In this document: piece after piece, positions 37,250 to 45,474 of the stretch
Position numbering within the stretch: the first letter of the stretch is position 1
Layout: every line of letters starts with the position of its first letter
Origin: Rhodospirillales bacterium
GTDB lineage: Bacteria; Pseudomonadota; Alphaproteobacteria; Rhodospirillales; Casp-alpha2
Direction: 5' to 3'
DNA length: 64,000 nucleotides
Assembly (NCBI GenBank): GCA_023145215.1
Contig: JAGLED010000001.1
Location: 124,001-188,000, forward strand
Translations under genes and position numbers: made by a program
The notes under the pieces: model-generated
What the model saw: the letters and a program-made list of their open reading frames with translations, nothing else
What the model was told of the DNA's origin: nothing
Database searches by the model: none

Positions 37250-37352
37250 AATAAGTATATCCTTCAGTTTCGTTTCCGGCCTGCCGGTTGGTTCCGGCGG
37301 TCTTCACACATCATATGCCCACGGGCCTGTTGCGGTCCGGGGCGGTTCTGCG

Positions 37353-37369
37353 CCGTCCTTTGCGGACGG
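37353..37369 (-). terminator. Small hairpin between cmk and rpsA
   Basis: CCGTCC and GGACGG form a 6-bp stem with a 5-base loop, 19 bases after the cmk stop codon. There is no T-run on the minus strand. It may weaken readthrough or form part of the rpsA leader. Confidence 0.3.
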
Positions 37370-37388
37370 TTCTGGTAAATTGGGAAGT

Positions 37389-38024
37389 TCAGGCCTGTTT
37401 GGCGGCAACGATTTCTCGGGCCTGTTCGAACACCTGGTCGGCGTCCAGCCCGGAGGTATCGATGACCGTCGCATCCTCGGCCGGTTTGAGAGGCGCTACG
37501 GCACGGTTTGTATCGCGCTCGTCACGTTCCCTCATTTCCTCCAAAACGCGGGCGTATATAACGTCCTCACCCGCTTCGCGCAACTCTTTAAAGCGCCGCT
37601 CGGCGCGGACCTCGGTCGACGCGGTGACGAAGAACTTTATATCCGCGTCGGGGCAGACGACTGTGCCGATGTCGCGGCCGTCCAATACCGCGCCCGTTTT
37701 GCCGTCCGGCGGGTTGGCCGCGAAATCGCGCTGAAATCGCAAAAGGGCGCTGCGGACACCCGGGATCGCCGAGACCTTGGACGCTGCCTGGCCGACCTCC
37801 TCGGACCGGAGCCCCGCCACCTTCAAGTCCGTGGGCGTCAAATTGAGCGCGACCACGGTGCATCCCTGCTCATCGTCGGGATCGATCTGCTGATCGAGAA
37901 CCTTCTTCGCCGTCGCACGATAAAGAGACCCGGTGTCGAGGTAAGCATACCCGAGAGCCTCGGCAACCCGTCGCGCAAGCGTCCCTTTTCCGGCAGCCGC
38001 CGGCCCGTCGATGGCGATAATCAT
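37389..38024 (-). CDS. cmk: Cytidylate kinase
   Basis: A 211-residue (d)CMP kinase. The P-loop is [21 protein letters not shown] at the N-terminus, followed by the NMP-binding LDTGSLYRA motif. [26 protein letters not shown] is the conserved central region, with lid residues RDERDTNR. It overlaps the end of aroA by 4 bases and precedes rpsA, giving the alphaproteobacterial aroA-cmk-rpsA order. Confidence 0.97.
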   Translation of the reverse strand: MIIAIDGPAAAGKGTLARRVAEALGYAYLDTGSLYRATAKKVLDQQIDPDDEQGCTVVALNLTPTDLKVAGLRSEEVGQAASKVSAIPGVRSALLRFQRDFAANPPDGKTGAVLDGRDIGTVVCPDADIKFFVTASTEVRAERRFKELREAGEDVIYARVLEEMRERDERDTNRAVAPLKPAEDATVIDTSGLDADQVFEQAREIVAAKQA

Positions 38025-39436
38025 GCGTCCACTTCCTCGATCCCGGCGCCAAGGCCGTTCATCAACCCCGCAAAACCGGGAAAGCTTGTCGCAATCGCCT
38101 GGGCATCGTCAATGGCAACCGCATTTTGCGTCGCACACCCCATCACCAGGAAACTCATGGCGATCCGGTGATCAAGATCGACTTCGATCATGGCCCCACC
38201 CTTGGGCTTTTGACCAGTGCCGTCGACTTCCATCCAGTCCTCGCCGGCGCGTACCGTGACGCCGCACGCCGTCAGCCCGTCCACCATTGCCGCCAAACGG
38301 TCCGATTCCTTGACCCGGAGTTCGGCAAGACCTGTCATACGCGTGGTTCCCTCGGCGAATGACGCGCAGACGGACAGCACCGGATACTCGTCGATCATAC
38401 TGGGCGCCCTTTCCGGCGGCACGTCGATCCCTTTCAATGGTCCCGCCTTCACCCGGATATCGCCGACGGGCTCGCCGCCCTCGATACGCGCGTTCTCGAT
38501 TGTCAGGTCGGCGCCCATCTCCTTGAGCGTCTCGATCAGACCGGCGCGAAGCGGGTTCAACCCGACGGCCTCGATGGTGACGTCGCTGCCCGGCGTGATC
38601 AGCGCGGCTACGATCGGAAACGCGGCCGACGAGATATCGGCCGGCACCTGAATGTCGTTCGCCGTCAGAACCGGCTGCCCGGTCAAAGTGATCTCGACGC
38701 CGCCGGCCGGCCATGGCGCCGTCACCACATCGGCGCCGAAATGGCGCAGCATGTTTTCCGTATGATCGCGCGTCGCTTCCTTCTCAATCACCACGGTTTG
38801 GCCTGGTGTGTTGAGACCGGCAAGCAGGACCGCCGATTTGACCTGCGCCGACGGCACGGACATTTCGGCACGAACCGGCACCGGATCCGCGGCCCCGTTT
38901 ACCGTAATCGGCAGCAAGCCGCCCTCTCTCGATGTGAATGCCGTGCCGAAACGGCGCAGCGGCCCCATGACACGTTCCATCGGACGGCGGGAAAGCGATG
39001 CATCGCCCGTGAATGTACAGGTGATCGGGTGCGTCGCCACCAGCCCCATCAGCAAACGAACACCGGTACCGGCGTTCCCCATGTCGATGGCGGATGTCGG
39101 CTCGGCAAGCCCGCCAACCCCCACCCCGGCGACCGTCCATATCCCGTCCTCGCCCTTGACCACATCCGCCCCCATGGCCCGCATCGCCGCTGCCGTCGCG
39201 AGCACGTCTTCACCCTCGAGCAGACCGGTGATCCTGGTCTCGCCGATCGCGAGCGCGGAAAGCATCAATGAACGGTGCGAAACCGACTTGTCGCCAGGCA
39301 CGCGAACGTGGCCTTTTAGGCCGCTGACGGGATTGGCACGAAGGGCAGGCACGGGGGTGAACCTCGATCTCGGTTTCGGTTTCAGGGTGGTGTCATACAC
39401 CGCACCGGCACCCGAGACCAAGCGCCGAATGGGCAA
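38021..39436 (-). CDS. aroA: 3-phosphoshikimate 1-carboxyvinyltransferase (EPSP synthase)
   Basis: A protein of up to 471 residues that makes EPSP in the shikimate pathway. [28 protein letters not shown] and [19 protein letters not shown] are the shikimate-phosphate and PEP sites; the sequence resembles the class II type. The first 25-30 residues are basic and not family-like, so the true start may be later, for example the GTG at 39400. The stop overlaps cmk. It is divergent from the FYDLN-domain gene. Confidence 0.94.
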   Translation of the reverse strand: MPIRRLVSGAGAVYDTTLKPKPRSRFTPVPALRANPVSGLKGHVRVPGDKSVSHRSLMLSALAIGETRITGLLEGEDVLATAAAMRAMGADVVKGEDGIWTVAGVGVGGLAEPTSAIDMGNAGTGVRLLMGLVATHPITCTFTGDASLSRRPMERVMGPLRRFGTAFTSREGGLLPITVNGAADPVPVRAEMSVPSAQVKSAVLLAGLNTPGQTVVIEKEATRDHTENMLRHFGADVVTAPWPAGGVEITLTGQPVLTANDIQVPADISSAAFPIVAALITPGSDVTIEAVGLNPLRAGLIETLKEMGADLTIENARIEGGEPVGDIRVKAGPLKGIDVPPERAPSMIDEYPVLSVCASFAEGTTRMTGLAELRVKESDRLAAMVDGLTACGVTVRAGEDWMEVDGTGQKPKGGAMIEVDLDHRIAMSFLVMGCATQNAVAIDDAQAIATSFPGFAGLMNGLGAGIEEVDA

Positions 39437-39542
39437 GAGATGACAAACCCTGAAAAACGGATGATTTTAGACTTTGACAGGGGACAAGGATCATGGCAAA
39501 TGCCCCGCTTACGAGACCGAACAGATCCTCAGGAGTTAAGCC

Positions 39543-39899
39543 GTGGTGAAACCAGAGTGGGGAAAGAAACTGACGTGCCCGAGTTGCGGCGCCAAGTTTT
39601 ATGATCTGAACAAGGATCCCGCGATCTGCCCGAAATGCGAAACCAAAGTCGAAGCCCAGCCGATCCTGAAGCCGCGTCGTCAGCCGGCGGAAGCGCCGAA
39701 ACCGAAGAAAGTGGTCGAACCCGTCAAGGACGATGACGAGGAAGACGACTCGCTGCTCGATGACGAAGAAGATGACGATCTCGATCTCGACGACGAAGAC
39801 GAGGACCTGATCGAAGACACGTCCGACCTCGATGAAGACGAGGACGACGTCTCCGAGGTCAAGGAACACATCGAAGTCGAGGACGACGAAGACCGCTGA
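39543..39899 (+). CDS. FYDLN acid-domain protein (TIGR02300 family)
   Basis: A 118-residue protein with two distinct halves. The N-terminal half is a small zinc ribbon with CPSCGAKFYDLNKDPAICPKC (Cys pairs spaced 15 residues apart), the FYDLN signature of this alphaproteobacterial family. The C-terminal half of about 60 residues is almost entirely Asp and Glu. It may bind RNA polymerase or nucleic-acid partners through the acidic tail, but the function is not established. GTG start with CAGGAG nearby. Its position next to aroA is conserved in alphaproteobacteria as I recall. Confidence 0.85.
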   Translation: MVKPEWGKKLTCPSCGAKFYDLNKDPAICPKCETKVEAQPILKPRRQPAEAPKPKKVVEPVKDDDEEDDSLLDDEEDDDLDLDDEDEDLIEDTSDLDEDEDDVSEVKEHIEVEDDEDR

Positions 39900-39961
39900 G
39901 CGGTCTGCCCGCAACAACCGCGACGCGCGCTGCGGGCGGCCGCGGTTTCGTCATTTTTCGC

Positions 39962-39990
39962 TTGCTAGGCCGGAACCCCGTTCGTATGTT
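39962..39990 (+). promoter_or_regulatory. Promoter candidate for tRNA-Ala
   Basis: TTGCTA (39962-39967), a 17-base spacer, and TATGTT (39985-39990). Transcription would start near 39997, about 55 bases before the tRNA. Elements are close to the sigma-70 consensus. Confidence 0.5.
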
Positions 39991-40051
39991 CCGGCCCGTT
40001 CGCCAAAACGCCGGACCCCAATCCGGATAGGTTTCACCGGCGAACACCCGT

Positions 40052-40127
<76 letters not shown>

Positions 40128-40139
40128 TTTCCTTACTGT

Positions 40140-40676
40140 TTATTTCCGACCAGTCCCGGCTTCCGGATCAGGCAAATCGTCCGGCAACACGTGATCGAGC
40201 AATCGACCACGCCCCTTGCTCAATCCGTCCTTGAAATCGTCGACGGCGAACCGCATCAGCGCACCGGTTTTCATGATCCAGTTGCCCCCCGGATGGGGCA
40301 CAGGTTCTGACGCCAAATCTTTGACGAGTTCTTCCATCCATGGGTTATGGCCGACGACCAGCAACCGCTCGACGGTCCCGCCTCCCTCGGCAAGGGCCTG
40401 CATCAATTTCGAACGCGCTTCGAAATACAGCCGCAGCTCCGTCCCGATCAAACGGCGGTCGCAGCCCGCGGCCTCCAGCACGTCTTCCGCAGTTTCCAAG
40501 GCGCGCCGCGCCGGCGACGAGAGCACCGCGTCGGGCAAGGCGTCATGCTTCTTCAGCCACGCGCCAATTTTCCGCGCCTGGACATGCCCTCTGTCCTTCA
40601 GGGGCCGGTCGATATCGTCGACACCGTCGGGCCGGCCCGCCTTGCCGTGACGCAGAAACAGAATTTCCCGGTCCAT
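40140..40676 (-). CDS. sixA: Phosphohistidine phosphatase SixA-like histidine phosphatase
   Basis: A 178-residue member of the histidine phosphatase (phosphoglycerate-mutase-like) superfamily of the short SixA type. The catalytic RHG motif is in ILFLRHGKAG near the N-terminus. VVGHNPWMEELV gives the second catalytic His, and the SSPARRALETAE loop is conserved. The ATG at 40676 has GGGAGGAAACG directly before it. SixA removes phosphate from phosphohistidine in phosphorelays and the nitrogen PTS; ptsN occurs elsewhere in the window. It is downstream of the small-ORF unit and near the CHAD-domain gene, and CHAD genes are often found with SixA and polyphosphate genes. Confidence 0.9.
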   Translation of the reverse strand: MDREILFLRHGKAGRPDGVDDIDRPLKDRGHVQARKIGAWLKKHDALPDAVLSSPARRALETAEDVLEAAGCDRRLIGTELRLYFEARSKLMQALAEGGGTVERLLVVGHNPWMEELVKDLASEPVPHPGGNWIMKTGALMRFAVDDFKDGLSKGRGRLLDHVLPDDLPDPEAGTGRK

Positions 40677-40754
40677 TCGTTTCCTCCCGGCTGCCAAGTA
40701 TCGTCCAGCCAACAGACCTATATCGGCAGATCATGCATCAGAGGAAAGCTGTAG

Positions 40755-40809
40755 AAAACCGCCGCCGACGCACCGTCATAAAAATGTAACGGACGTCGTG
40801 GCGGCGGTT
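40755..40809 (-). terminator. Intrinsic-terminator-like hairpin after the 27-codon ORF
   Basis: AACCGCCGCC (40757-40766) and GGCGGCGGTT (40800-40809) form a perfect 10-bp stem. The loop can pair further (GACG with CGTC, then CCGT with ACGG). On the minus strand the stem runs into TTTTCT. It begins three bases after the stop codon of the small ORF. Confidence 0.65.
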
Positions 40810-40812
40810 CGC

Positions 40813-40896
40813 TTAACGTGGTCGCGGCGTCTCGGTTTTCTTGGTAAGAATCGGGCGCAGTACGTAATGGCGCGCGAGTAACAGATGGCTGAGCAT
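40813..40896 (-). CDS. Putative 27-residue small protein or leader peptide
   Basis: An ATG at 40896 opens a 27-codon frame that ends with TAA at 40813. It is preceded by TAAGGAGGTGA, a near-perfect complement of the 16S rRNA 3' end, four bases from the ATG. This is the strongest ribosome-binding site I see in the window. The peptide begins MLSHLLLARHYVLRPIL and ends with a basic, proline-containing tail (KKTETPRPR). It is net positive and amphipathic rather than a clear transmembrane segment. A terminator-like hairpin lies directly after the stop. A promoter candidate with palindromes lies upstream. It is too short for routine gene callers. There is no recognised homologue. It could be a regulatory leader, antitoxin-like or membrane-active peptide; none is proven. 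Confidence 0.55.
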   Translation of the reverse strand: MLSHLLLARHYVLRPILTKKTETPRPR

Positions 40897-40940
40897 CGGC
40901 TCACCTCCTTACGCGGATATGAATCGGTGCCGGGTGGCAC

Positions 40941-40969
40941 TTGCAAAACCCGCACTATGTGCATATTTT
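40941..40969 (+). promoter_or_regulatory. Promoter candidate toward the CYTH-CHAD gene
   Basis: TTGCAA (40941-40946), a 17-base spacer, TATTTT (40964-40969). Its -10 element overlaps the -10 of the opposing promoter. The start site would fall near 40976, inside the second palindrome, leaving a 5' leader of about 94 bases. The rest of the leader (40994-41069) shows no further element that I can identify. Confidence 0.45.
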
Positions 40970-40987
40970 ATGCGCACTTAGTGCGCA
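40952..40987. promoter_or_regulatory. Two GCAC-N3-GTGC palindromes, probable operators
   Basis: GCACTATGTGC (40952-40962) and TGCGCACTTAGTGCGCA (40971-40987) share the GCAC-N3-GTGC core. Their centres are 22 bp apart, two helical turns, on the same DNA face. The first lies in the spacer of the rightward promoter and over the leftward start site. The second exactly fills the 17-bp spacer of the leftward promoter and covers the rightward start site. A related GTGCC-GGGT-GGCAC inverted repeat lies nearby at 40927-40940. A dimeric repressor binding both sites would control both directions. Confidence 0.55.
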
Positions 40988-40993
40988 ATACAA
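40965..40993 (-). promoter_or_regulatory. Promoter candidate toward the 27-codon ORF
   Basis: On the minus strand, TTGTAT (40988-40993) is followed by a spacer of exactly 17 bases (40971-40987, a palindrome) and then TAAAAT (40965-40970), which matches five of six positions of the -10 consensus. Start site near 40957; leader about 60 bases. Confidence 0.55.
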
Positions 40994-41069
40994 GAAGAAA
41001 CCAAACGTACCTGCAGAATCGGTCTGAATCAGACCAGGAGTCAGGGTTGCGAGGGGGATCCGGGCGAAC

Positions 41070-42674
41070 ATGACCGCCGAACAGGCAAGCCGCGAGTTCG
41101 AGCTGAAGTTCAGCGCCGAGCCGAAGGATTTGCAGCGCTTCAAAAAGGCCGTCAACGCCGCCGGCAAGAACCGGCGTCAGTGGCCGAAGAAGACTCTGGT
41201 GAGCCGGTACTTCGACACCGAAGACCTGCGCCTGCGCGCGCTCGGTGTTTCAATGCGCCTGCGCAGCAACGGTGGAAAAGTCGTTCAAACCATCAAGGCC
41301 CGCGCCGGCAACAGCGGCGGCGGACTGATGGATCGACACGAATGGGAACGCGACGTGGCCGGAGACGAGTTGGTCCTTTCCGACCTGCCGATCGGCGCCC
41401 GGCGCGCCATCGGCGCGATCCGCGACGACGAGCTTGGCGTGGTGATGGAGGTTCACATTGAGCGGCAATCGATGATCATCCGCCGCGCCAACCCGCTCGG
41501 CCCGGATGCGGTCATCGAAGCCGTTTTGGACGAAGGCCGCATCGTCGCCGGCGACAACCAGGACACGTTCGCCGAATGCGAACTGGAGTTGATCGAGGGC
41601 GACCCGAACGCATTCTTCACCGTGGCGTCGGAGATTCATAACGCGTGCCCCTTGCCGATGTCGGCACTGACCAAGGCCGGGCGCGGCTACCGGCTGTTGA
41701 CAGGTGAAGGCCCCAAAACATACCGCGTGCCGAAATTCCAGCTGTCGGGCGAGCAGACGATTCACACCGCGCTCGCCGAGATCTATCCTGTTTGCATCGC
41801 CAACATCGTAGAGAACGAAGAAGCCTGTCTGGACGGCACCGACCCCGAAGGCGTCCACCAGATGCGGGTCTCCGTTAGGCGCCTCAGAACGTCGCTCAAG
41901 GTTTTTGGCGATTATCTCGATCCGGCGAGGACAGCCTGGATGGAGGATGATCTGAAGTGGCTCGGCAACGCGCTCGGGCCCGCGCGGGACTGGGACGTCT
42001 ATATCGCCGAAATGCTGGGGAATGTTTCCGGTTACGGCATCGATGAGGACGCGCTCGCTATTCTCCGAAACGCCGCAGAGAAGCGTCGCGCCGAGGCGTA
42101 CGAACACGTCCGTAAAACGCTGACGTCTCGGCGATACGCCAAGATGATGTTCCATCTGACGGCGTTCGTCGCCGTCGAGGGCTGGCTATCGATGCCGATC
42201 AACCCCGCCGACCCGTTGCTTCAACCGCTCGACAGATGTGCGGCTGAAATTCTGTCGAAGCCGCATCGGAAACTGCTGAAACAAGCGAAGAACCTCGAGG
42301 ATCAGGATATGGAAGCGCGCCACGAGGTCCGTATCCGACTGAAGAAGCTCCGCTATGCGGTTGATTTTCTCCGCGGCGTCTACGCCGGCAAGGCGACGAC
42401 CGCTTATGTTAAGTCACTACAGTCCCTGCAGGACCAGTTCGGTCACTTGAACGACGTCGCACAGGCAATGCGCATGACTGGCGAGTTGACGGACAACGGG
42501 AATGAAGCAAATACCCGTGACCTGGCGCTCGCCGGCGGGCTTGTGCAGGGATGGTATGCCCGGGCCCTGAAGCAGACGGCGCCTGAACTGCTGAAGGATT
42601 GGAAGAAATTTAAGAAGTTACAGCCTTTCTGGTTGGCACGGCCGGCCTCCGGCGGCACGAAGGGGGGATCATGA
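41070..42674 (+). CDS. CYTH and CHAD domain-containing protein
   Basis: A 534-residue protein with two domains. The N-terminal CYTH domain has the ExExK signature at residues 9-13 (EFELK) and the tunnel-lining basic and acidic strands (about residues 1-205), a fold used by triphosphatases and adenylate cyclases that act on triphosphates. The C-terminal CHAD domain (about 225-520) is all-helical with conserved histidines, for example in EGVHQMRVSVRRLR and RHEVRIRLKKLRYAVDFLRGVY, a fold that binds polyphosphate. This combination is usually linked to inorganic polyphosphate. Its stop overlaps the ParA-like gene by 4 bases. The SD before the start is weak (GAGGGG, 13 bases). Confidence 0.9.
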   Translation: MTAEQASREFELKFSAEPKDLQRFKKAVNAAGKNRRQWPKKTLVSRYFDTEDLRLRALGVSMRLRSNGGKVVQTIKARAGNSGGGLMDRHEWERDVAGDELVLSDLPIGARRAIGAIRDDELGVVMEVHIERQSMIIRRANPLGPDAVIEAVLDEGRIVAGDNQDTFAECELELIEGDPNAFFTVASEIHNACPLPMSALTKAGRGYRLLTGEGPKTYRVPKFQLSGEQTIHTALAEIYPVCIANIVENEEACLDGTDPEGVHQMRVSVRRLRTSLKVFGDYLDPARTAWMEDDLKWLGNALGPARDWDVYIAEMLGNVSGYGIDEDALAILRNAAEKRRAEAYEHVRKTLTSRRYAKMMFHLTAFVAVEGWLSMPINPADPLLQPLDRCAAEILSKPHRKLLKQAKNLEDQDMEARHEVRIRLKKLRYAVDFLRGVYAGKATTAYVKSLQSLQDQFGHLNDVAQAMRMTGELTDNGNEANTRDLALAGGLVQGWYARALKQTAPELLKDWKKFKKLQPFWLARPASGGTKGGS

Positions 42675-43294
42675 GATCCATCCTCATCGCCAACGCCAAG
42701 GGCGGCTGCGGAAAAACGACGATCTCGACCAATCTCGCGGCGGCTTTCAGCCAATGCGGCCTGAAGACCGCGATCGCAGACGTCGACCCTCAAGGCAGCA
42801 GCCTGCAATGGATCGACCGCCGCCCGGAGAATGTACCGTCGATTATCGGTCTCGACTGGTCGGACGGCGTCGGCAAGGTCAAGAAATCCATCGACAGGCT
42901 CGTCATCGATGCCCCGGCCGCATTAACGCCGAAAGAATTTCAGGCACTCCTTAAGATGGCCGATGGAATCGTCATGCCGATCTTACCGTCGGCATTCGAT
43001 CAGGTCGCAGCGATGAATTTCCTAAGCAAGGTCGAGACCCTGAAACCGATCCGCAAGAACAAGAAGCAGGTCGCCGTCGTCGCCAACAGGGTGCGCGCTC
43101 GATCGCGCTCGGCACGCGCGCTGATGGAGTTTCTGCAAAGTTTCAATCATCGACCGGTGATGACGTTGCGCGAGACCGTGATGTATACGGACGCCGCCGA
43201 CAACGGCGTCAGCGTCTTCGATAAGCAGACCAAAGCCGCGAAGGACGCCCAGTCGGACTGGAGCAATTTGATCACGTATCTGGAAACCACCTGA
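42671..43294 (+). CDS. ParA/MinD-family ATPase
   Basis: A 207-residue ATPase with the deviant Walker A motif NAKGGCGKTT (residues 8-17, with signature Lys10 and Cys instead of the usual Val), Walker A' ADVDPQGSS, and Walker B in RLVIDAPAAL. It is shorter than chromosome-partitioning ParA and has no N-terminal DNA-binding domain, resembling the orphan ParA/MipZ-like ATPases that position cargoes on the nucleoid. No parB-like gene is adjacent. It overlaps the CYTH-CHAD stop (ATGA), suggesting a joint role, for example placing polyphosphate bodies. That is inference. Confidence 0.88.
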   Translation: MRSILIANAKGGCGKTTISTNLAAAFSQCGLKTAIADVDPQGSSLQWIDRRPENVPSIIGLDWSDGVGKVKKSIDRLVIDAPAALTPKEFQALLKMADGIVMPILPSAFDQVAAMNFLSKVETLKPIRKNKKQVAVVANRVRARSRSARALMEFLQSFNHRPVMTLRETVMYTDAADNGVSVFDKQTKAAKDAQSDWSNLITYLETT

Positions 43295-43338
43295 TCTGAA
43301 AATCACCTGAGCCGCGTCGGCTTGGGGAAAGGAATTTC

Positions 43339-43806
43339 ATGCCGCAATCCGCGACTGCGCCGCGTAACGCCGTCCGTGCATATATCAGGCGCGGTGACGA
43401 AATATTGGTACAACACAAGAAATACGAAGACGGGCGGTCCCGCTTCACGTTACCGGGTGGCGCGGTCGATCCGGGTGAAACGCTGGCTCAGGGGATGATC
43501 CGGGAATGCCAAGAAGAGATCGGGACCGACGTTGAGATCATCGAGTTGATGCACGTCGCGGATTACTTCAAGCCTCTCACCACCGAACCCGGTGGGACGC
43601 GCCTGCAGGTGGAGTTCATTTTTCGCTGCAGTGTGCCCGACGACTATCAGGCGCAGAACGGGCCCAAACCGGACCGCCAACAAATCGATGTCCTGTGGAT
43701 GCCGGTCGCGAAAATTCCCGAAAGCGGCATCACACCGAAAAAAGTATGTGAATGGCTGGCCGCCGAAGACCCGGACGCCCCGGTATTCCTGGGGCTCGTC
43801 GAGTGA
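43339..43806 (+). CDS. Nudix hydrolase
   Basis: A 155-residue single-domain Nudix protein. The signature GX5EX7REx2EExG is complete (from GGAVDPGE to RECQEEIGT, about residues 35-58). No extra domain indicates the substrate. It follows the ParA-like gene by 44 bases with a possible RBS (AAAGGAA), so it may be in the same transcript. Substrates such as nucleoside di- or triphosphates, sugar nucleotides or diadenosine polyphosphates are all possible. It converges with the isochorismatase-family gene with only 6 bases between. Confidence 0.87.
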   Translation: MPQSATAPRNAVRAYIRRGDEILVQHKKYEDGRSRFTLPGGAVDPGETLAQGMIRECQEEIGTDVEIIELMHVADYFKPLTTEPGGTRLQVEFIFRCSVPDDYQAQNGPKPDRQQIDVLWMPVAKIPESGITPKKVCEWLAAEDPDAPVFLGLVE

Positions 43807-43812
43807 CGAAGA

Positions 43813-44409
43813 CTAGTCCGGCAACGCGGACGCGGTTGCCGCAATAATCGCGAACCGATCCGCCAGCGCCGCCAGCGTCGCGATGTGGATGGTCTCCGCA
43901 GGAACGACCCCGTCACCTCCCGGTCCCGGCAAGTCGCGCGTCGTAATCGCATCGGAGACCAGCGTGTTCCGGTAGCCGAGATCAAGCGCTGCACGGGTCG
44001 TCGCACTGACGCACATGTGCGTTTGGAAGCCGGCGATCACCAGCTTCTGGCGGCCGATCCCTTCCAAGGTTTTTTGTAAGTCGGTGCCCGCGAAACTGTT
44101 GGGGAGGCTCTTGCGGATCACAGGCTCCCCCGCCACGGGCGCGACCCGCGTGTCGAAGGCACCGCGTGTATCGTCAAGATCGAAGGCACCGCCGGCCTTA
44201 CCCTGATGCTGAATATGAACGACTGGCTGACCGGCGTCGCGGAACCGTTGCAGAAGGGTTTTCGCGTTTTCCATCGCCACGTCGACCCCGGCCAACGGAA
44301 GCGCGCCCGTCACATATTCGTTCTGGCAGTCGATCAGGATCAGGACGGATTCCGAAACCGCGTTCGGCGTCATATCCGCGCCGGCCACTTCCAAAAGCGT
44401 TTTCGTCAT
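43813..44409 (-). CDS. Isochorismatase-family cysteine hydrolase
   Basis: A 198-residue hydrolase. The catalytic triad is Asp in LILIDCQNEYVTG (around residue 27), Lys in VIRKSLPNSFAGT (around 100), and Cys in FQTHMCVSATTRAALDLGY (around 133). The non-proline cis-peptide region is conserved. The start at 44409 has GGGAGAT six bases upstream. Members hydrolyse isochorismate, nicotinamide, N-carbamoylsarcosine or ureides; the sequence does not decide which. It lies 15 bases downstream of purC on the same strand. Confidence 0.88.
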   Translation of the reverse strand: MTKTLLEVAGADMTPNAVSESVLILIDCQNEYVTGALPLAGVDVAMENAKTLLQRFRDAGQPVVHIQHQGKAGGAFDLDDTRGAFDTRVAPVAGEPVIRKSLPNSFAGTDLQKTLEGIGRQKLVIAGFQTHMCVSATTRAALDLGYRNTLVSDAITTRDLPGPGGDGVVPAETIHIATLAALADRFAIIAATASALPD

Positions 44410-44424
44410 CGTTATCTCCCGGTC

Positions 44425-45411
44425 CTAAAAATATTCCGGCAGCGCGTTTGCCAACGCTGCATGAATGCGATCGCGGACCGGTGTCTTGGGATCCGTCCGC
44501 TCGAATGTCCGTCCGGTGACCCGTTCGTACAGCGAGACGTATTTGTTGGAAAACTCAATCAGCGTCTCGGCCGGGATCTCCGGAAGCGGGTCTGTGTAGG
44601 GGTTGCATCGCGCCCTAATCCAAAGCCTCAGGAACTCCTTGTCGAGGTTTATCGGCTCCTCGCCGGCGGCATGACGCGCCGGATAGCTCTCCGCATCCCA
44701 GTATCGGCTGGAATCCGGCGTATGGATTTCGTCGGCAATGGTCACGACACCGTTCTCGTCGAGGCCGAACTCGTATTTGGTGTCGACCAGGATCAGGCCA
44801 TTCTCATCGGCGATTTCACGGCCACGCGCGAACAGCGCCAGGCTCTTCGCCGCCGTATCGTCCCACTGCGCCTGCGTCAACAGGCCCTGCGCCACGATTT
44901 CGTCAGCCGTGATCGGGTGATCGTGACCGCCGACCGCGCCCTTTGTCGTTGGGGTGATCAGAACTTCCGGAAGCTTGTCGTTCTTCTTCAATCCATCCGG
45001 CAAGGTATGCCCGTAGACGGCTCGTTCGCCGTTCGCGTACATCGTCCAGATGCTGGTGTCGGTGGTCCCGGTGATATAGGCGCGGACCACCATTTCGACC
45101 GGCAGCATGGTGAGCTTCTTGGCGATGATAACGTTCGGATCCGGGTGGTCGATGACATGGTTGGGGCAAACGTCTCCGGTTTTTTCGAACCAGAACTGCG
45201 CCGTCGCCGTCAGCACATGCCCTTTGTCCGGAACCGCGGCCAGCACATGGTCGAAGGCGGACTGTCGGTCGGTTGCGATCATCACACGCCGACCGTCCGG
45301 CAGGTCGTAACTTTCACGAACTTTGCCTGTTTGATGGCCAGGCAGTTCCTTGAATTCGGCGTCCGTCAGCACATGCTTGAGGCGCCACTGATCGAGTTCA
45401 CTGAGTGTCAT
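44425..45411 (-). CDS. purC: Phosphoribosylaminoimidazole-succinocarboxamide synthase (long type)
   Basis: A 328-residue SAICAR synthase of purine synthesis, longer than the 240-residue form of Escherichia coli. N-terminal GKVRESYDLPDGRRVMIATDRQSAFD is the ATP-binding signature. VEMVVRAYITGTTDTSIW and LVDTKYEFGLDENG are the CAIR and catalytic motifs. The long type is typical of yeast and some alphaproteobacteria. It is followed closely by the isochorismatase-family gene. Confidence 0.95.
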   Translation of the reverse strand: MTLSELDQWRLKHVLTDAEFKELPGHQTGKVRESYDLPDGRRVMIATDRQSAFDHVLAAVPDKGHVLTATAQFWFEKTGDVCPNHVIDHPDPNVIIAKKLTMLPVEMVVRAYITGTTDTSIWTMYANGERAVYGHTLPDGLKKNDKLPEVLITPTTKGAVGGHDHPITADEIVAQGLLTQAQWDDTAAKSLALFARGREIADENGLILVDTKYEFGLDENGVVTIADEIHTPDSSRYWDAESYPARHAAGEEPINLDKEFLRLWIRARCNPYTDPLPEIPAETLIEFSNKYVSLYERVTGRTFERTDPKTPVRDRIHAALANALPEYF

Positions 45412-45474
45412 GGCTGGAGAGTATATAAAGGGTCACCGCCCTGACCAGCCCCATCTGCACATAGGGCCATGCGC

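Noticed and set aside
35399-37378. A 659-codon open frame on the plus strand opposite rpsA
   Set aside because: It is an antisense shadow of the S1 repeats in GC-rich DNA; the minus-strand product is unmistakable and the shadow has no domain or RBS.
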